A stretch of DNA of 9,091 bases from Coprothermobacter sp. (GCA_003476705.1 DMVM01000082.1:1015-10105); one strand, 5' to 3'; positions 1-6,373 are shown, counted from the first letter of the stretch. A program made the numbers and translations. The notes: generated by a model not told the origin, from the letters alone.

Positions 1-241
1 TTTGCTGAATTTACCTGATAATGGACAGAATAACCATATTGTGGTCATAAGGAATGGTCAGAAGAAAGCTGCGCTTTTGGTGGCTGAAACAGTTGGCAAA
101 CAAGAAATTGTTATAAAACCTTTGAAGTCGAGGTTTGTACCGCGGTACGTTGATGGTGCTACCTTGTTGGGAGATGGAACCATCGGCTTAGTAATAAACA
201 CATCTATGTTATTGGAGGGCCACAATAATGTCAAAAGATGA
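1..241 (+). CDS. cheA: Chemotaxis histidine kinase CheA, C-terminal fragment (5' end outside window)
   Basis: This is the last 80 or so residues of CheA, the kinase that phosphorylates CheY in response to chemoreceptor signals. What remains is the end of the C-terminal P5 (CheW-like) regulatory domain, which binds CheW and receptors. The diagnostic stretch is EIVIKPLKSRF followed by GATLLGDGTIGLVINTSMLL, matching the usual CheA ending (VVIKPL, then GATILGDG and a hydrophobic strand). CheW ends differently, so I favour CheA over CheW. The frame is open to the left edge, and the kinase, dimerisation and phosphotransfer domains lie outside the window. The stop codon (239-241) lies 14 nt inside cheC, so the two genes are probably translationally coupled. 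In Bacillus subtilis cheW sits between cheA and cheC; here it does not. Confidence 0.9.
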   Translation, partial: LLNLPDNGQNNHIVVIRNGQKKAALLVAETVGKQEIVIKPLKSRFVPRYVDGATLLGDGTIGLVINTSMLLEGHNNVKR

Positions 242-830
242 CTTATCAAACCCGGTAATACTTGATGTCTTGAAGGAACTAGCTAATATTGGTACCGGAC
301 ACGCTGTTACAGCTCTATCTTCCATGATTGGCAAGTTTGTTGGGATAACGGTCCCAGAGGTCTATTTGGAAAGCCTTGGGAAGGTTGCTAACATACTTGG
401 TGATCCTGCTGAAGAAGTGGCAGCAGTTTATGTGGGCTATCATGGTGAGCTCGATGGAGGTGCCATGGTCATATTTGATGCTAGTTCCACTCATGGTTTG
501 TTTCAGGCACTTATGGGCTGTGACATGGACCTTTCTGATCCCATGGGTCTATCCCTGATCCAGGAAGTTGGGAACATTCTAGTGGGTTCTTTTGTCAGCG
601 CTCTGGCAACCTTCTTTGGTAACACCATTTTAGCAGAGCCGCCTGGGGTTGCTGTGGATATGCTCGGTGCTGTGTTAAACGTTCTACTTGCTGAAGTTGG
701 GCAACACGCAGATCGCCTGATAGTTGCAAAGACCACCATTTCCATTGAAGACGTGAACATAAGGGGCTGGATAGTAGATATCCCCACGCCAGAAAGTTTC
801 AAGAGGATCACTGAAAAGCTGGGACTATGA
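228..830 (+). CDS. cheC: CheY-P phosphatase CheC
   Basis: CheC dephosphorylates CheY-P and partners with CheD in the adaptation system of Bacillus and Thermotoga. The 200-residue length is normal for the family. Both pseudo-symmetric active sites of the form (D/S)x3Ex2Nx22P are intact. Site 1 is D13, E17, N20 and P43, and site 2 is S109, E113, N116 and P139. It should therefore be a true two-site CheC rather than a single-site CheX-type or degenerate paralogue. The start at 228 is supported by a GGAGG ribosome site at 214-218, 9 nt upstream. It overlaps the end of cheA by 14 nt and the start of cheD by 4 nt (ATGA). The protein is expected to be cytoplasmic. Conservation of both active sites is read directly from the sequence; the phosphatase role is family knowledge. 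Confidence 0.95.
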   Translation: MSKDDLSNPVILDVLKELANIGTGHAVTALSSMIGKFVGITVPEVYLESLGKVANILGDPAEEVAAVYVGYHGELDGGAMVIFDASSTHGLFQALMGCDMDLSDPMGLSLIQEVGNILVGSFVSALATFFGNTILAEPPGVAVDMLGAVLNVLLAEVGQHADRLIVAKTTISIEDVNIRGWIVDIPTPESFKRITEKLGL

Positions 831-1306
831 ATGGTATGCTTAATGTAGGCATTGGAGAGATAGCAGTTCTTGACAAACCTGGAAAGATTGGAGCCATCGG
901 ACTGGGTAGTTGTGTTGCTGTGGCCATGTACGATCCCGTAGCCAAGGTAGGCGGCATGGTTCATGTTTTGCTACCTGATTCTCGAGGACAAAAAACGGAA
1001 TTGCTTGGTAAATTTGCTAATACGGGAGTTCCTTATTTACTAAAGTTCATGGAACAAAAAGGAGCCAGAAAAGACAGAATCATTGTGAAGATTGCTGGAG
1101 GAGCCTCTTTGATGAATGTTAGCGTTGGCAATTTTGGAGACATCGGTAAAAGAAATATTGAGGCTGTGAAAGAGCAGCTCAATGCTTTGGGACTCCGCTT
1201 GCAAGGTGAAGATACTGGTGGTAATGAGGGCCGTACGTTTATTCTCGATTTAACCACAGGTATCTTCACTGTAAAAACGGCGCGCAGCGGTTTGCGTCAA
1301 ATCTGA
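827..1306 (+). CDS. cheD: Chemoreceptor glutamine deamidase CheD
   Basis: CheD deamidates selected glutamines of methyl-accepting receptors and binds CheC, stimulating its phosphatase activity. The 159-residue protein has the catalytic segment GLGSCVAV with nucleophile C29, and the GGMVHVLLPDS segment with H46. The KIAGGA core strand is at about 88-93, and the GRTFILDLTTG C-terminal segment begins at residue 135. The third catalytic residue of Thermotoga CheD, a Thr six residues before the Cys, is Ala here (A23). This may weaken deamidation while leaving CheC binding intact. The ATG overlaps the cheC stop as ATGA and has no strong ribosome site of its own, so coupled translation is likely. 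An in-frame ATG at codon 4 is a possible alternative start. Family assignment is secure; the functional consequence of A23 is inference. Confidence 0.95.
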   Translation: MNGMLNVGIGEIAVLDKPGKIGAIGLGSCVAVAMYDPVAKVGGMVHVLLPDSRGQKTELLGKFANTGVPYLLKFMEQKGARKDRIIVKIAGGASLMNVSVGNFGDIGKRNIEAVKEQLNALGLRLQGEDTGGNEGRTFILDLTTGIFTVKTARSGLRQI

Positions 1307-1308
1307 TC

Positions 1309-1908
1309 ATGACGGTGGAAAAGGGATGGATTATAGCAGCTAGGAAAGGCGATGACAAGGCTCGCGAACAGGTACTTATGAGTTTACAAAGGGTCATAGA
1401 AAGACAGGCATCTCAGCTTACTTATTACAACATTTCATTGGAGTGGGATGATCTTCTGGCGGTAGGGCTCATAGCTGCAAATGAGTGCATTGATTTGTAC
1501 AACATGGAAAGCGGAATTCCATTTGAGGCTTTTGCTTCAAAGGTAATAAGGAACAAAATGGTGGATTACCTGCGTACCACAGGGACATTTACTAAGAGTG
1601 ATGTGGCAAAATACAAACAGGGTCAGCTCACCTTGAATAAGGAAGAACTTTCTTTGGAAGCGCTCATTGAGCAGGGTATTGAAGAAGTCGGGGAGGAAGG
1701 GATCATTCTGGAACTAGAAGAAGCCTTGAGCCGTTTAGATCTAAGACATAAGCAGGTACTGCAGTTTAGATATGTTGATAATCTCTCAGTCAAGGAAGTT
1801 GCAGACATATTGGGTATTAGTCCTGGCAGAGTTTCTCAATTGGTTAATGAGGCTTTAGACCTGCTAAGGGAGGATATTGGTATAAAATTCAATAAAGGTG
1901 ATAACTAA
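1309..1908 (+). CDS. fliA: FliA/SigD-type flagellar sigma factor, short form lacking typical region 3
   Basis: This is a sigma-70 family factor, probably the flagellar sigma-28. Region 2 spans about residues 22-92, with the core-binding and -10-reading segment DDLLAVGLIAANECIDLYN followed by GIPFEAFASKVIRNKMVDYLR. Region 4 spans about 135-188 and carries the helix-turn-helix LSVKEVADILGISPGRVSQLVNEAL that reads the -35 element. Only about 42 acidic, charge-rich residues join the two. The DWVPRS-type start of region 3 seen in FliA is absent, so the protein is 199 residues against about 240-255 usually. Its place directly after cheD matches sigD in Bacillus, and a FlgM homologue lies downstream at 4172. 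The ATG is 2 nt after the cheD stop with no clear ribosome site, suggesting coupling. FliA is the best call from context, but divergence leaves room for another sigma subtype. Confidence 0.85.
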   Translation: MTVEKGWIIAARKGDDKAREQVLMSLQRVIERQASQLTYYNISLEWDDLLAVGLIAANECIDLYNMESGIPFEAFASKVIRNKMVDYLRTTGTFTKSDVAKYKQGQLTLNKEELSLEALIEQGIEEVGEEGIILELEEALSRLDLRHKQVLQFRYVDNLSVKEVADILGISPGRVSQLVNEALDLLREDIGIKFNKGDN

Positions 1909-2591
1909 TGCTTAGAGGAATTTACAATGCTGTGTCGAGTAATCTCATGCTACTTAGGGCTCAGGATGTAATTGAGGACAATTTGTTACACATTCAGACT
2001 CCGGGTTACAAGCAGAAGAACTTCGCTTTCGCATTAACCGAGCAGCGTCCTATTGTAGGGCTTGGGAATGTAAGTTTCGGCGGCCTTCTAAGCTACCCAT
2101 ATGTGTCTATTGAGCAAGGATCTCTAGAAGAAACGGGACGTAGCCTGGACTTGGCGGTCTCTGGTGGTTTCTTGGCTGTGGACGCTAACGGTCAACGCCT
2201 CTGGGCAAGTAGTTTGAGAATGCTTGTAGACGAGCAAGGTTATCTTGTAACTCCGGAGGGGTACCGAGTACTGGGAAAAAACGGACCCATCGAATGGAAT
2301 GAAAACTACAGCGTGGATCAACAAGGTAACATTCTGTTGAACGATCAAATAGTAGACAGTTTTCTTATCTCTGACGTGGACGTTCAAGAAGTTGTGAACG
2401 ATAGATACTTTGTAGGTGAGCAACTTCAGTCAAATTTTCGTGTCTTTCAAACATATTTGGAAACAAGCAATGTGGATGAGATCGGCCAGGTAACCGCACT
2501 TATGACCATTCTGAGGCATTACCAATCCAATGTGAAAGTAGTTCAAGCAGAAGATGCCGCTTTAGCCAAGATTATCAATATTATGGTGTGA
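1908..2591 (+). CDS. flgF: Flagellar basal-body rod protein, FlgF/FlgG (FlhO) family
   Basis: This is an axial rod component exported by the flagellar type III apparatus. The N-terminal rod signature is divergent: residues 24-36, DNLLHIQTPGYKQ, replace the usual NNLANxxTPGYK. A middle segment reads SIEQGSLEETGRSLDLAVSGGFLAV, matching the typical FlgF/FlgG pattern of a Gly-rich linker, then LDLAI, then a strand. The C-terminal 40 residues (SNVDEIGQVTALMTILRHYQSNVKVVQ) form the conserved helix that packs with the N-terminus in the rod coiled coil. At 227 residues it is shorter than most FlgF, FlgG and FlhO proteins (about 250-270). The start overlaps the sigma-factor stop by one base (TAATG), with an AAAGGTGA ribosome site at about 1894-1901. 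FlgF versus FlgG cannot be decided from sequence; I use flgF because it precedes a better FlgG match. Confidence 0.85.
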   Translation: MLRGIYNAVSSNLMLLRAQDVIEDNLLHIQTPGYKQKNFAFALTEQRPIVGLGNVSFGGLLSYPYVSIEQGSLEETGRSLDLAVSGGFLAVDANGQRLWASSLRMLVDEQGYLVTPEGYRVLGKNGPIEWNENYSVDQQGNILLNDQIVDSFLISDVDVQEVVNDRYFVGEQLQSNFRVFQTYLETSNVDEIGQVTALMTILRHYQSNVKVVQAEDAALAKIINIMV

Positions 2592-2599
2592 GGCGTACT

Positions 2600-2608
2600 A
2601 AGGAGGTG
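2600..2608 (+). promoter_or_regulatory. Strong ribosome binding site of flgG
   Basis: AAGGAGGTG sits 5 nt before the ATG at 2614 and is close to a perfect anti-16S match, the strongest ribosome site in the window. It fixes the flgG start, and it falls in one of the few real intergenic gaps (22 nt). This suggests that flgG is translated independently of the upstream gene and perhaps at a higher level. Confidence 0.8.
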
Positions 2609-2613
2609 CACAT

Positions 2614-3279
2614 ATGGTAGAGCTGTATGGAATAGCAAGAGCGGGCATGCGTCTCTCAGTGGGCTATCTCAATGTGGCTGCATTTAATATTTCTAATGTT
2701 AATACGGAAGCTTTTAAAGCTTTAGAGCCTGTTGAATCTTCTGGTAATGCTCATGAGTTTCCTGTGGCTAATGGGAGAGCAAACATTGTTGATAATGCTT
2801 ACCTTTTTACAGTGAACCGTGGTAACATGGGACCCCTGAACAATACCTCGGGCTATGCTTTAACAAATCCACAAGCCTACTTTGTCATAACCGACGGGAC
2901 AAACAGATGGCTTACCAGAAAGGGTAACTTTGAGCTGGATCGGGATGGCAATGTCAGCTTAGAAGGATTCTACGTAATGAACCGAGATGGTGAAGTTGCT
3001 AAGGCTACTGATCTCTATTCTGGTAATCTTTTGCTTGTTGAGGCTGATAACTCTCAGTACGACAGAGATAGCGTTGGGTTCGTTTCCACAGGGCAAGAAC
3101 GTGTCATAAACGTTGACGAGGCAGGGCTTACCGCAAACGCTTTAGAAATGTCTAACGTTGATCTTTCTGCGGAGATGGTCAAACTTATTGCTGCTCAAAG
3201 GGCATACCAGTTCTCGGCAAAAGCGTTTCGCAACGCTGACGAGCTTGTAGAAGCAAGCATAAACTTAAGAGGAGCCTAA
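2614..3279 (+). CDS. flgG: Flagellar basal-body rod protein, FlgG (FlhP) family
   Basis: This is a second rod protein, most like FlgG/FlhP of the distal rod. The N-terminal motif is AFNISNVNTEAFKAL, a variant of the NNIANxxTxGFK rod signature. The C-terminal part is close to canonical: ALEMSNVDLSAEMVKLIAAQRAYQFSAKAFRNADEL matches the LExSNVDLxxEMxxxIxAQRAYExNxKxxxxxDE block shared by FlgG, FlgE and FlgK. The middle segment (residues about 75-110, NTSGYALTNPQAYFVITDG then WLTRKGNFELDRDGN) follows the usual FlgG D1 pattern. At 221 residues it is shorter than typical FlgG (about 260), so some D1 insertions are missing. It starts from a strong ribosome site and is followed 4 nt later by the HDOD gene. 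Paired FlgF/FlgG-like genes next to each other agree with the flhO-flhP pair in Bacillus. Confidence 0.88.
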   Translation: MVELYGIARAGMRLSVGYLNVAAFNISNVNTEAFKALEPVESSGNAHEFPVANGRANIVDNAYLFTVNRGNMGPLNNTSGYALTNPQAYFVITDGTNRWLTRKGNFELDRDGNVSLEGFYVMNRDGEVAKATDLYSGNLLLVEADNSQYDRDSVGFVSTGQERVINVDEAGLTANALEMSNVDLSAEMVKLIAAQRAYQFSAKAFRNADELVEASINLRGA

Positions 3280-3283
3280 GTGG

Positions 3284-4126
3284 ATGCCCATACCTTCTTT
3301 GGATCAGCTTATTGATCAAGTAGATAAAGTTTTGCCAGTACCGTCTGTGGCTATGGAGGTAATCAAGCTTTTGGATGTACCAGACAGTAGTGTAAAAGAC
3401 GTGGCTGAAGTTCTTTCTCAAGATCAAGGCCTCACGGCAAATGTGCTCAAGCTTGCTAACTCAGCTTATTATGGGATGCCTCGAAGGGTAACGCTACCTA
3501 TGGAGGCAGTGGCTTTACTAGGTTTTAAGACTGTTAGGAGTATTGTATGGTCTTCTGTCATGGAAGTTCTTTACAGTAAACCGCTGGTTGGTTATAAATT
3601 GGAGAGCGGTATGTTGTGGGGACATTCGTTGGCAGCAGCTGTAATAGGAAAGTACCTGGCTAAAACTTTTAAACTTAGAGATCCTGAAAGTTTTTATGTT
3701 TCTGGTCTTCTCCATGATGTTGGCAAACTCATATTGAATATCTATCTTCCTGTAGAATTCAGTAATATCATTGCTCTCGTAGAAGATGGGAAGACTTTTG
3801 CTGAAGCAGAGAGAGAAATTCTTGGTTATGATCATGCTCAAGTAGGGGGCATCATTTCCGATAAATGGCAACTTCCTGAAATCATAGTAGAAGGCGTTAG
3901 GTATCACCATACCCCAAAATTGGGTTCTCAAAGCAGTCATATAACCCATTTGGCTAATGCTATGGCTTTAATGTTGGGACACGGGACCATGGGCGTGGCT
4001 ACAATGGCTGCCAATCTTGATGAAGAGATACTTTCTCTTTATGTGTCAAGCGAGGATCAATGGTTTGATCTTTTGGAAAAGGCAGAAGAACAAGTCATGT
4101 TGGCCTTGCATGCATCTGAATACTAA
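3284..4126 (+). CDS. HDOD-domain signal transduction protein
   Basis: This 280-residue cytoplasmic protein is formed by a single HDOD domain (HD-related output domain), a family linked to bacterial signalling and often found with chemotaxis or c-di-GMP genes. The N-terminal half has the LPVPSVAMEVIKLL segment (17-30) and LTANVLKLANSAYYGMP (50-66), both hallmark HDOD stretches. The C-terminal half keeps HD-type residues: H114 (WGHS), H144-D145 with K148 (GLLHDVGK), H184 (YDHAQVGG) and H208-H209 (RYHH). The position usually taken by the last Asp of an HD domain appears as N225 (HLANAMA). I see no receiver, GGDEF or membrane segment. The ATG has AGAGGAG at 3268-3274, 9 nt upstream. Its placement between rod and late flagellar genes suggests a motility role, but its ligand or substrate cannot be read from the sequence. 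Confidence 0.9.
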   Translation: MPIPSLDQLIDQVDKVLPVPSVAMEVIKLLDVPDSSVKDVAEVLSQDQGLTANVLKLANSAYYGMPRRVTLPMEAVALLGFKTVRSIVWSSVMEVLYSKPLVGYKLESGMLWGHSLAAAVIGKYLAKTFKLRDPESFYVSGLLHDVGKLILNIYLPVEFSNIIALVEDGKTFAEAEREILGYDHAQVGGIISDKWQLPEIIVEGVRYHHTPKLGSQSSHITHLANAMALMLGHGTMGVATMAANLDEEILSLYVSSEDQWFDLLEKAEEQVMLALHASEY

Positions 4127-4150
4127 AGAACAGTGAGGTTTATCCGAATA
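4124..4150 (+). promoter_or_regulatory. Candidate sigma-28 (FliA/SigD) promoter for flgM-flgN-flgK-flgL
   Basis: TAAA at 4124-4127 is followed by exactly 15 nt and then TCCGAATA at 4143-4150. The sigma-28 consensus is TAAA, 15 nt, GCCGATAA or GCCGATAT. The -35 element and spacing match perfectly, as does the central CCGA of the -10; the outer bases are weaker (5 of 8). The -35 overlaps the HDOD stop codon. The expected transcript start is about 4156-4159, just ahead of the flgM ribosome site and ATG (4172). In enterobacteria and Bacillus the flgM-flgN-flgK-flgL genes are classic sigma-28 targets, and this is the widest gap in the window (45 nt). Confidence 0.6.
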
Positions 4151-4157
4151 AACTGTT
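4129..4157. repeat. Inverted repeat centred on the -10 of the flgM promoter
   Basis: GTTTAT (4138-4143) and ATAAAC (4148-4153) are perfect inverted repeats around a CCGA centre. A second pair, AACAGT (4129-4134) and ACTGTT (4152-4157), flanks it; the two pairs share bases 4152-4153, so they cannot both form fully. The dyad covers the spacer and -10 of the sigma-28-like promoter, so an operator or a cruciform is possible. It could also act as a weak hairpin in transcripts reading through from upstream. There is no T-tract after it, so it is not a standard intrinsic terminator. Confidence 0.45.
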
Positions 4158-4171
4158 GGGTGATGTAAGCC

Positions 4172-4444
4172 ATGAGAATAGGTGGTAGCGGATCAATAGA
4201 TCCAAAACATGTGGAGCTTGTGAAACGGGTCTCGGAGCGTTTTAAGTTGAGTGATGCGCAAAGTGTAGAAAGAACAGATAAAAGAATGTCTGACATTGTC
4301 TTGGCAAGGGTCCTACAGAGCTTCAAAGAGAGTAGAATCAGCCGCCTTGACGAGGTGCGTGAGCGCTCTAAAGATAGCACGGTGGACGTTGAAAGAATAG
4401 CACGCTCTTTGGTGGAAAAGACAAAAGAAGATGCAGAAGTCTGA
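4172..4444 (+). CDS. flgM: Anti-sigma-28 factor FlgM
   Basis: FlgM binds the flagellar sigma factor and holds it inactive until the hook is finished, after which FlgM is exported through the flagellar channel. The 90-residue, highly charged protein starts MRIGGSGSIDP, like the MKI-x-G opening of Firmicutes FlgM. It ends with a sigma-binding helix region, residues about 55-84, with RLDEVRERSKDSTVDVERIARSLVEK resembling the usual pattern of LK-x-AIxxGxYxVDxExIAxxLL. The normally present Gly-x-Tyr is Asp-Ser-Thr here, so the match is moderate. Between flgN and the HDOD gene, preceded by a sigma-28-like promoter, the context is strong. A GGGTGAT-type ribosome site lies about 7 nt before the ATG. 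Its partner is presumably the sigma factor at 1309-1908, whose unusual region 3 makes this pair interesting. Confidence 0.87.
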   Translation: MRIGGSGSIDPKHVELVKRVSERFKLSDAQSVERTDKRMSDIVLARVLQSFKESRISRLDEVRERSKDSTVDVERIARSLVEKTKEDAEV

Positions 4445-4754
4445 TGAATTAGAACTTGTGAAGAAGGCTCGTCTCCTGGTTGCGGAGCTCACAGCGTCCT
4501 ATGCTGCGCTTCGTTCCGAAAATGTAGAAAACATATCCGCGGAGCTCGAAGAAACAGTAAAAGCATTGGCTGAGAAAATAGAGTCCTATGAAGGGCAAGA
4601 TCTGCCAAAGGACCTTCTTGATGAAATCGTTGCTTTTGTTCATGATTTGGAGAATCTAGTTGGTTTAGGTCGTGAAGTGCTGGGGTTTTATGAGTCCTTG
4701 CTTTCTCCTTCTGTCCAGGTTTATGGCCCTTCAGGTAAGGTGAACAAGAAATGA
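4431..4754 (+). CDS. flgN: Flagellar export chaperone FlgN
   Basis: FlgN is a small helical cytoplasmic chaperone that holds FlgK and FlgL for export. This 107-residue product is almost all amphipathic helix with many Glu and Leu residues (residues 5-90), then a short tail reading YGPSGKVNKK. FlgN proteins commonly end in a Tyr-x-x-x-Gly-like tail, which supports the call. Sequence identity within this family is low, so the assignment leans on position. It lies between flgM and flgK, as in Bacillus, and is of expected length. The ATG at 4431 overlaps the end of flgM by 14 nt, with a weak AAGAAG-type ribosome site. The stop overlaps the flgK start by 4 nt (ATGA). Confidence 0.85.
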   Translation: MQKSDELELVKKARLLVAELTASYAALRSENVENISAELEETVKALAEKIESYEGQDLPKDLLDEIVAFVHDLENLVGLGREVLGFYESLLSPSVQVYGPSGKVNKK

Positions 4755-6373
4755 TCTGGTCCTTAGAAATAGCTAAACGTAGTCTTCAAGCTCAGATGCT
4801 TGCGTTGGATGTAACTTCCCATAATATTGCCAACGTTAATACCCCCGGTTATAGCCGCCAAGAAGCGGTTTTTCGCCCAACACAGCCCTATGGTATAGTC
4901 TCATGGCTGGGTACGATAAGCCCCGGGCAGGTGGGCACAGGTGTTCAAATAAGCAGTATTCGGCGGCTTCGTAATGACTTCGTGGATATGAACTACCGAA
5001 ATGTGACGTCAGAAAGTTCTTATTACAGTGTTAAGGATCAAGTATTTAGCATTCTGGAGAGTTCCATAAATGAGATAAAAGATTCTGGGCTTCAGAAGGC
5101 ACTGAGCAACTTTTTTGACGCATGGCATGAGGGTAGTGTAAGCCCTGAAGATCCCACAGTAAGGCGTATCATTGTTGAACAAAGCCAAAACTTGATTGAT
5201 GCTTTTAAGTATGTACAAAATCAACTGGTTTCCACACGTTCTGATGTGGACTTCCAAATAGTGAACTCTGTGGCACGTATTAATGACATAGGTAAAGAAA
5301 TAGCAAAGCTCAACGAGCAGATTTCATTATCCACTTCTCAAGGACAACAACCCAATGACCTTCTAGATCAGCGAGACACGCTATTGGATGAGCTTTCACA
5401 GTATGTAAATATCCAGAAAGTTGATTTACCTACAGGGTCAGTGTCTGTTTTTATTGGTGGTCTATCTTTTGTAGATGATAGAACAGTAAATGAAATAAAA
5501 GCTATAGACAACGACCGTCTTATCGACAACGGGGAAGGTTATGAATACACAGAAGGATTAGCTACTTACAGTGTGTTACCTGGCTTGATTCAAAATGATA
5601 AGTGGAATGAAAGCATTACCTTAGGAACTGAAGATATTTACAATGGCCATGTATCCACCCTGTGGTTGACCATGGGGAATTCATTGGTTCCTTTGGATGA
5701 TAGACATTTAGCTGGCGGAAAGCTGAAGGGTTTAGTGGAAATACGCGATGACGTGATCGCATACGGCGGGGAACCCGGACGCGGGCTGCTTGAGAAGATA
5801 AACGAGATGGCTTATTATTTCTTTGATAAGGTAAACCTAATGCTCAAACAAGGGAAAGACATTAACGGCGATGCCTACAATTCAAACTTCTTCAATTGGG
5901 ACGTTAGTGTAGTCTCTGAAAACATCATATCTGCAGTTGCACTAGATCCTGCAGTGGTCAGTGATCCAACGAAGCTTCCCTTGGGGGTTACTGGTTTGCC
6001 TGGGGATGGTTCTTTAGCTTTGCTCATTGCTCAAGAGCAGAACAATGCCCTTGAGACAGTTCCTGAGATTCTAAATTCGACATTATGGAATCCGAGTCTT
6101 CCCGGATTTCTAAAGGGGCAAAGCGTTGCTCAGAGTTGGCGGACACTAGTTGCTGAGTGGTCTTCAGATATTTCCCGTAATAGGGCTTTCATGGAAGGGA
6201 CGAATAATGTAAAAAGCGAGCTAACGTTATTAAGGACCTCTGAGTCCGGCGTAAACTTGGATGAAGAGGCAGTTAACTTGATTCGTTTCCAAAAGGGTTA
6301 TGCCATGTCTGCGCGCATTGTTTCAGTGGTGGACGGCATGCTGGACCTCATCATAAATATGGGGGCACGGTAG
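4751..6373 (+). CDS. flgK: Flagellar hook-associated protein 1, FlgK
   Basis: FlgK is the first of the two junction proteins between hook and filament and is exported by the flagellar type III system. The N-terminal 37 residues are canonical: ALDVTSHNIANVNTPGYSRQ (18-37). A long helical region follows (about 80-220), with the segment DLLDQRDTLLDELSQYVNI matching the conserved NDLLDxRDxLLxxLS block of FlgK. The C-terminus SGVNLDEEAVNLIRFQKGYAMSARIVSVVDGMLDLIINM is the classic ending shared by FlgK and other axial proteins. Length (540) is normal. The GDGSLALLIAQEQ segment at about 418 corresponds to the GDNxNALxLAxL block. The start is supported by AAGGTGA at 4737-4743 and the ATGA overlap with flgN. 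FlgL follows after 10 nt. This is the most secure assignment in the window. Confidence 0.97.
   Translation: MIWSLEIAKRSLQAQMLALDVTSHNIANVNTPGYSRQEAVFRPTQPYGIVSWLGTISPGQVGTGVQISSIRRLRNDFVDMNYRNVTSESSYYSVKDQVFSILESSINEIKDSGLQKALSNFFDAWHEGSVSPEDPTVRRIIVEQSQNLIDAFKYVQNQLVSTRSDVDFQIVNSVARINDIGKEIAKLNEQISLSTSQGQQPNDLLDQRDTLLDELSQYVNIQKVDLPTGSVSVFIGGLSFVDDRTVNEIKAIDNDRLIDNGEGYEYTEGLATYSVLPGLIQNDKWNESITLGTEDIYNGHVSTLWLTMGNSLVPLDDRHLAGGKLKGLVEIRDDVIAYGGEPGRGLLEKINEMAYYFFDKVNLMLKQGKDINGDAYNSNFFNWDVSVVSENIISAVALDPAVVSDPTKLPLGVTGLPGDGSLALLIAQEQNNALETVPEILNSTLWNPSLPGFLKGQSVAQSWRTLVAEWSSDISRNRAFMEGTNNVKSELTLLRTSESGVNLDEEAVNLIRFQKGYAMSARIVSVVDGMLDLIINMGAR

Noticed and set aside
866..893. TTGACA near 870 as a housekeeping promoter inside cheD
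   Set aside because: The bases 17 nt downstream are GCCATC, which is not a -10 element, and the site is inside coding sequence.
503..964. Minus-strand open frame of 153 codons across cheC and cheD
   Set aside because: It lies antisense to two well-identified genes, shows no recognisable domain and straddles their junction. It is a shadow frame.
3518..3949. Minus-strand open frame of 143 codons within the HDOD gene
   Set aside because: It is antisense to a clear HDOD protein, and its composition has no domain motif. Shadow frame.
4129..4157. Intrinsic terminator between the HDOD gene and flgM
   Set aside because: The stem is AT-rich, the two arm pairs compete, and no T-run follows (the next bases are GGGTGATG). 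It is better seen as a dyad on a promoter.
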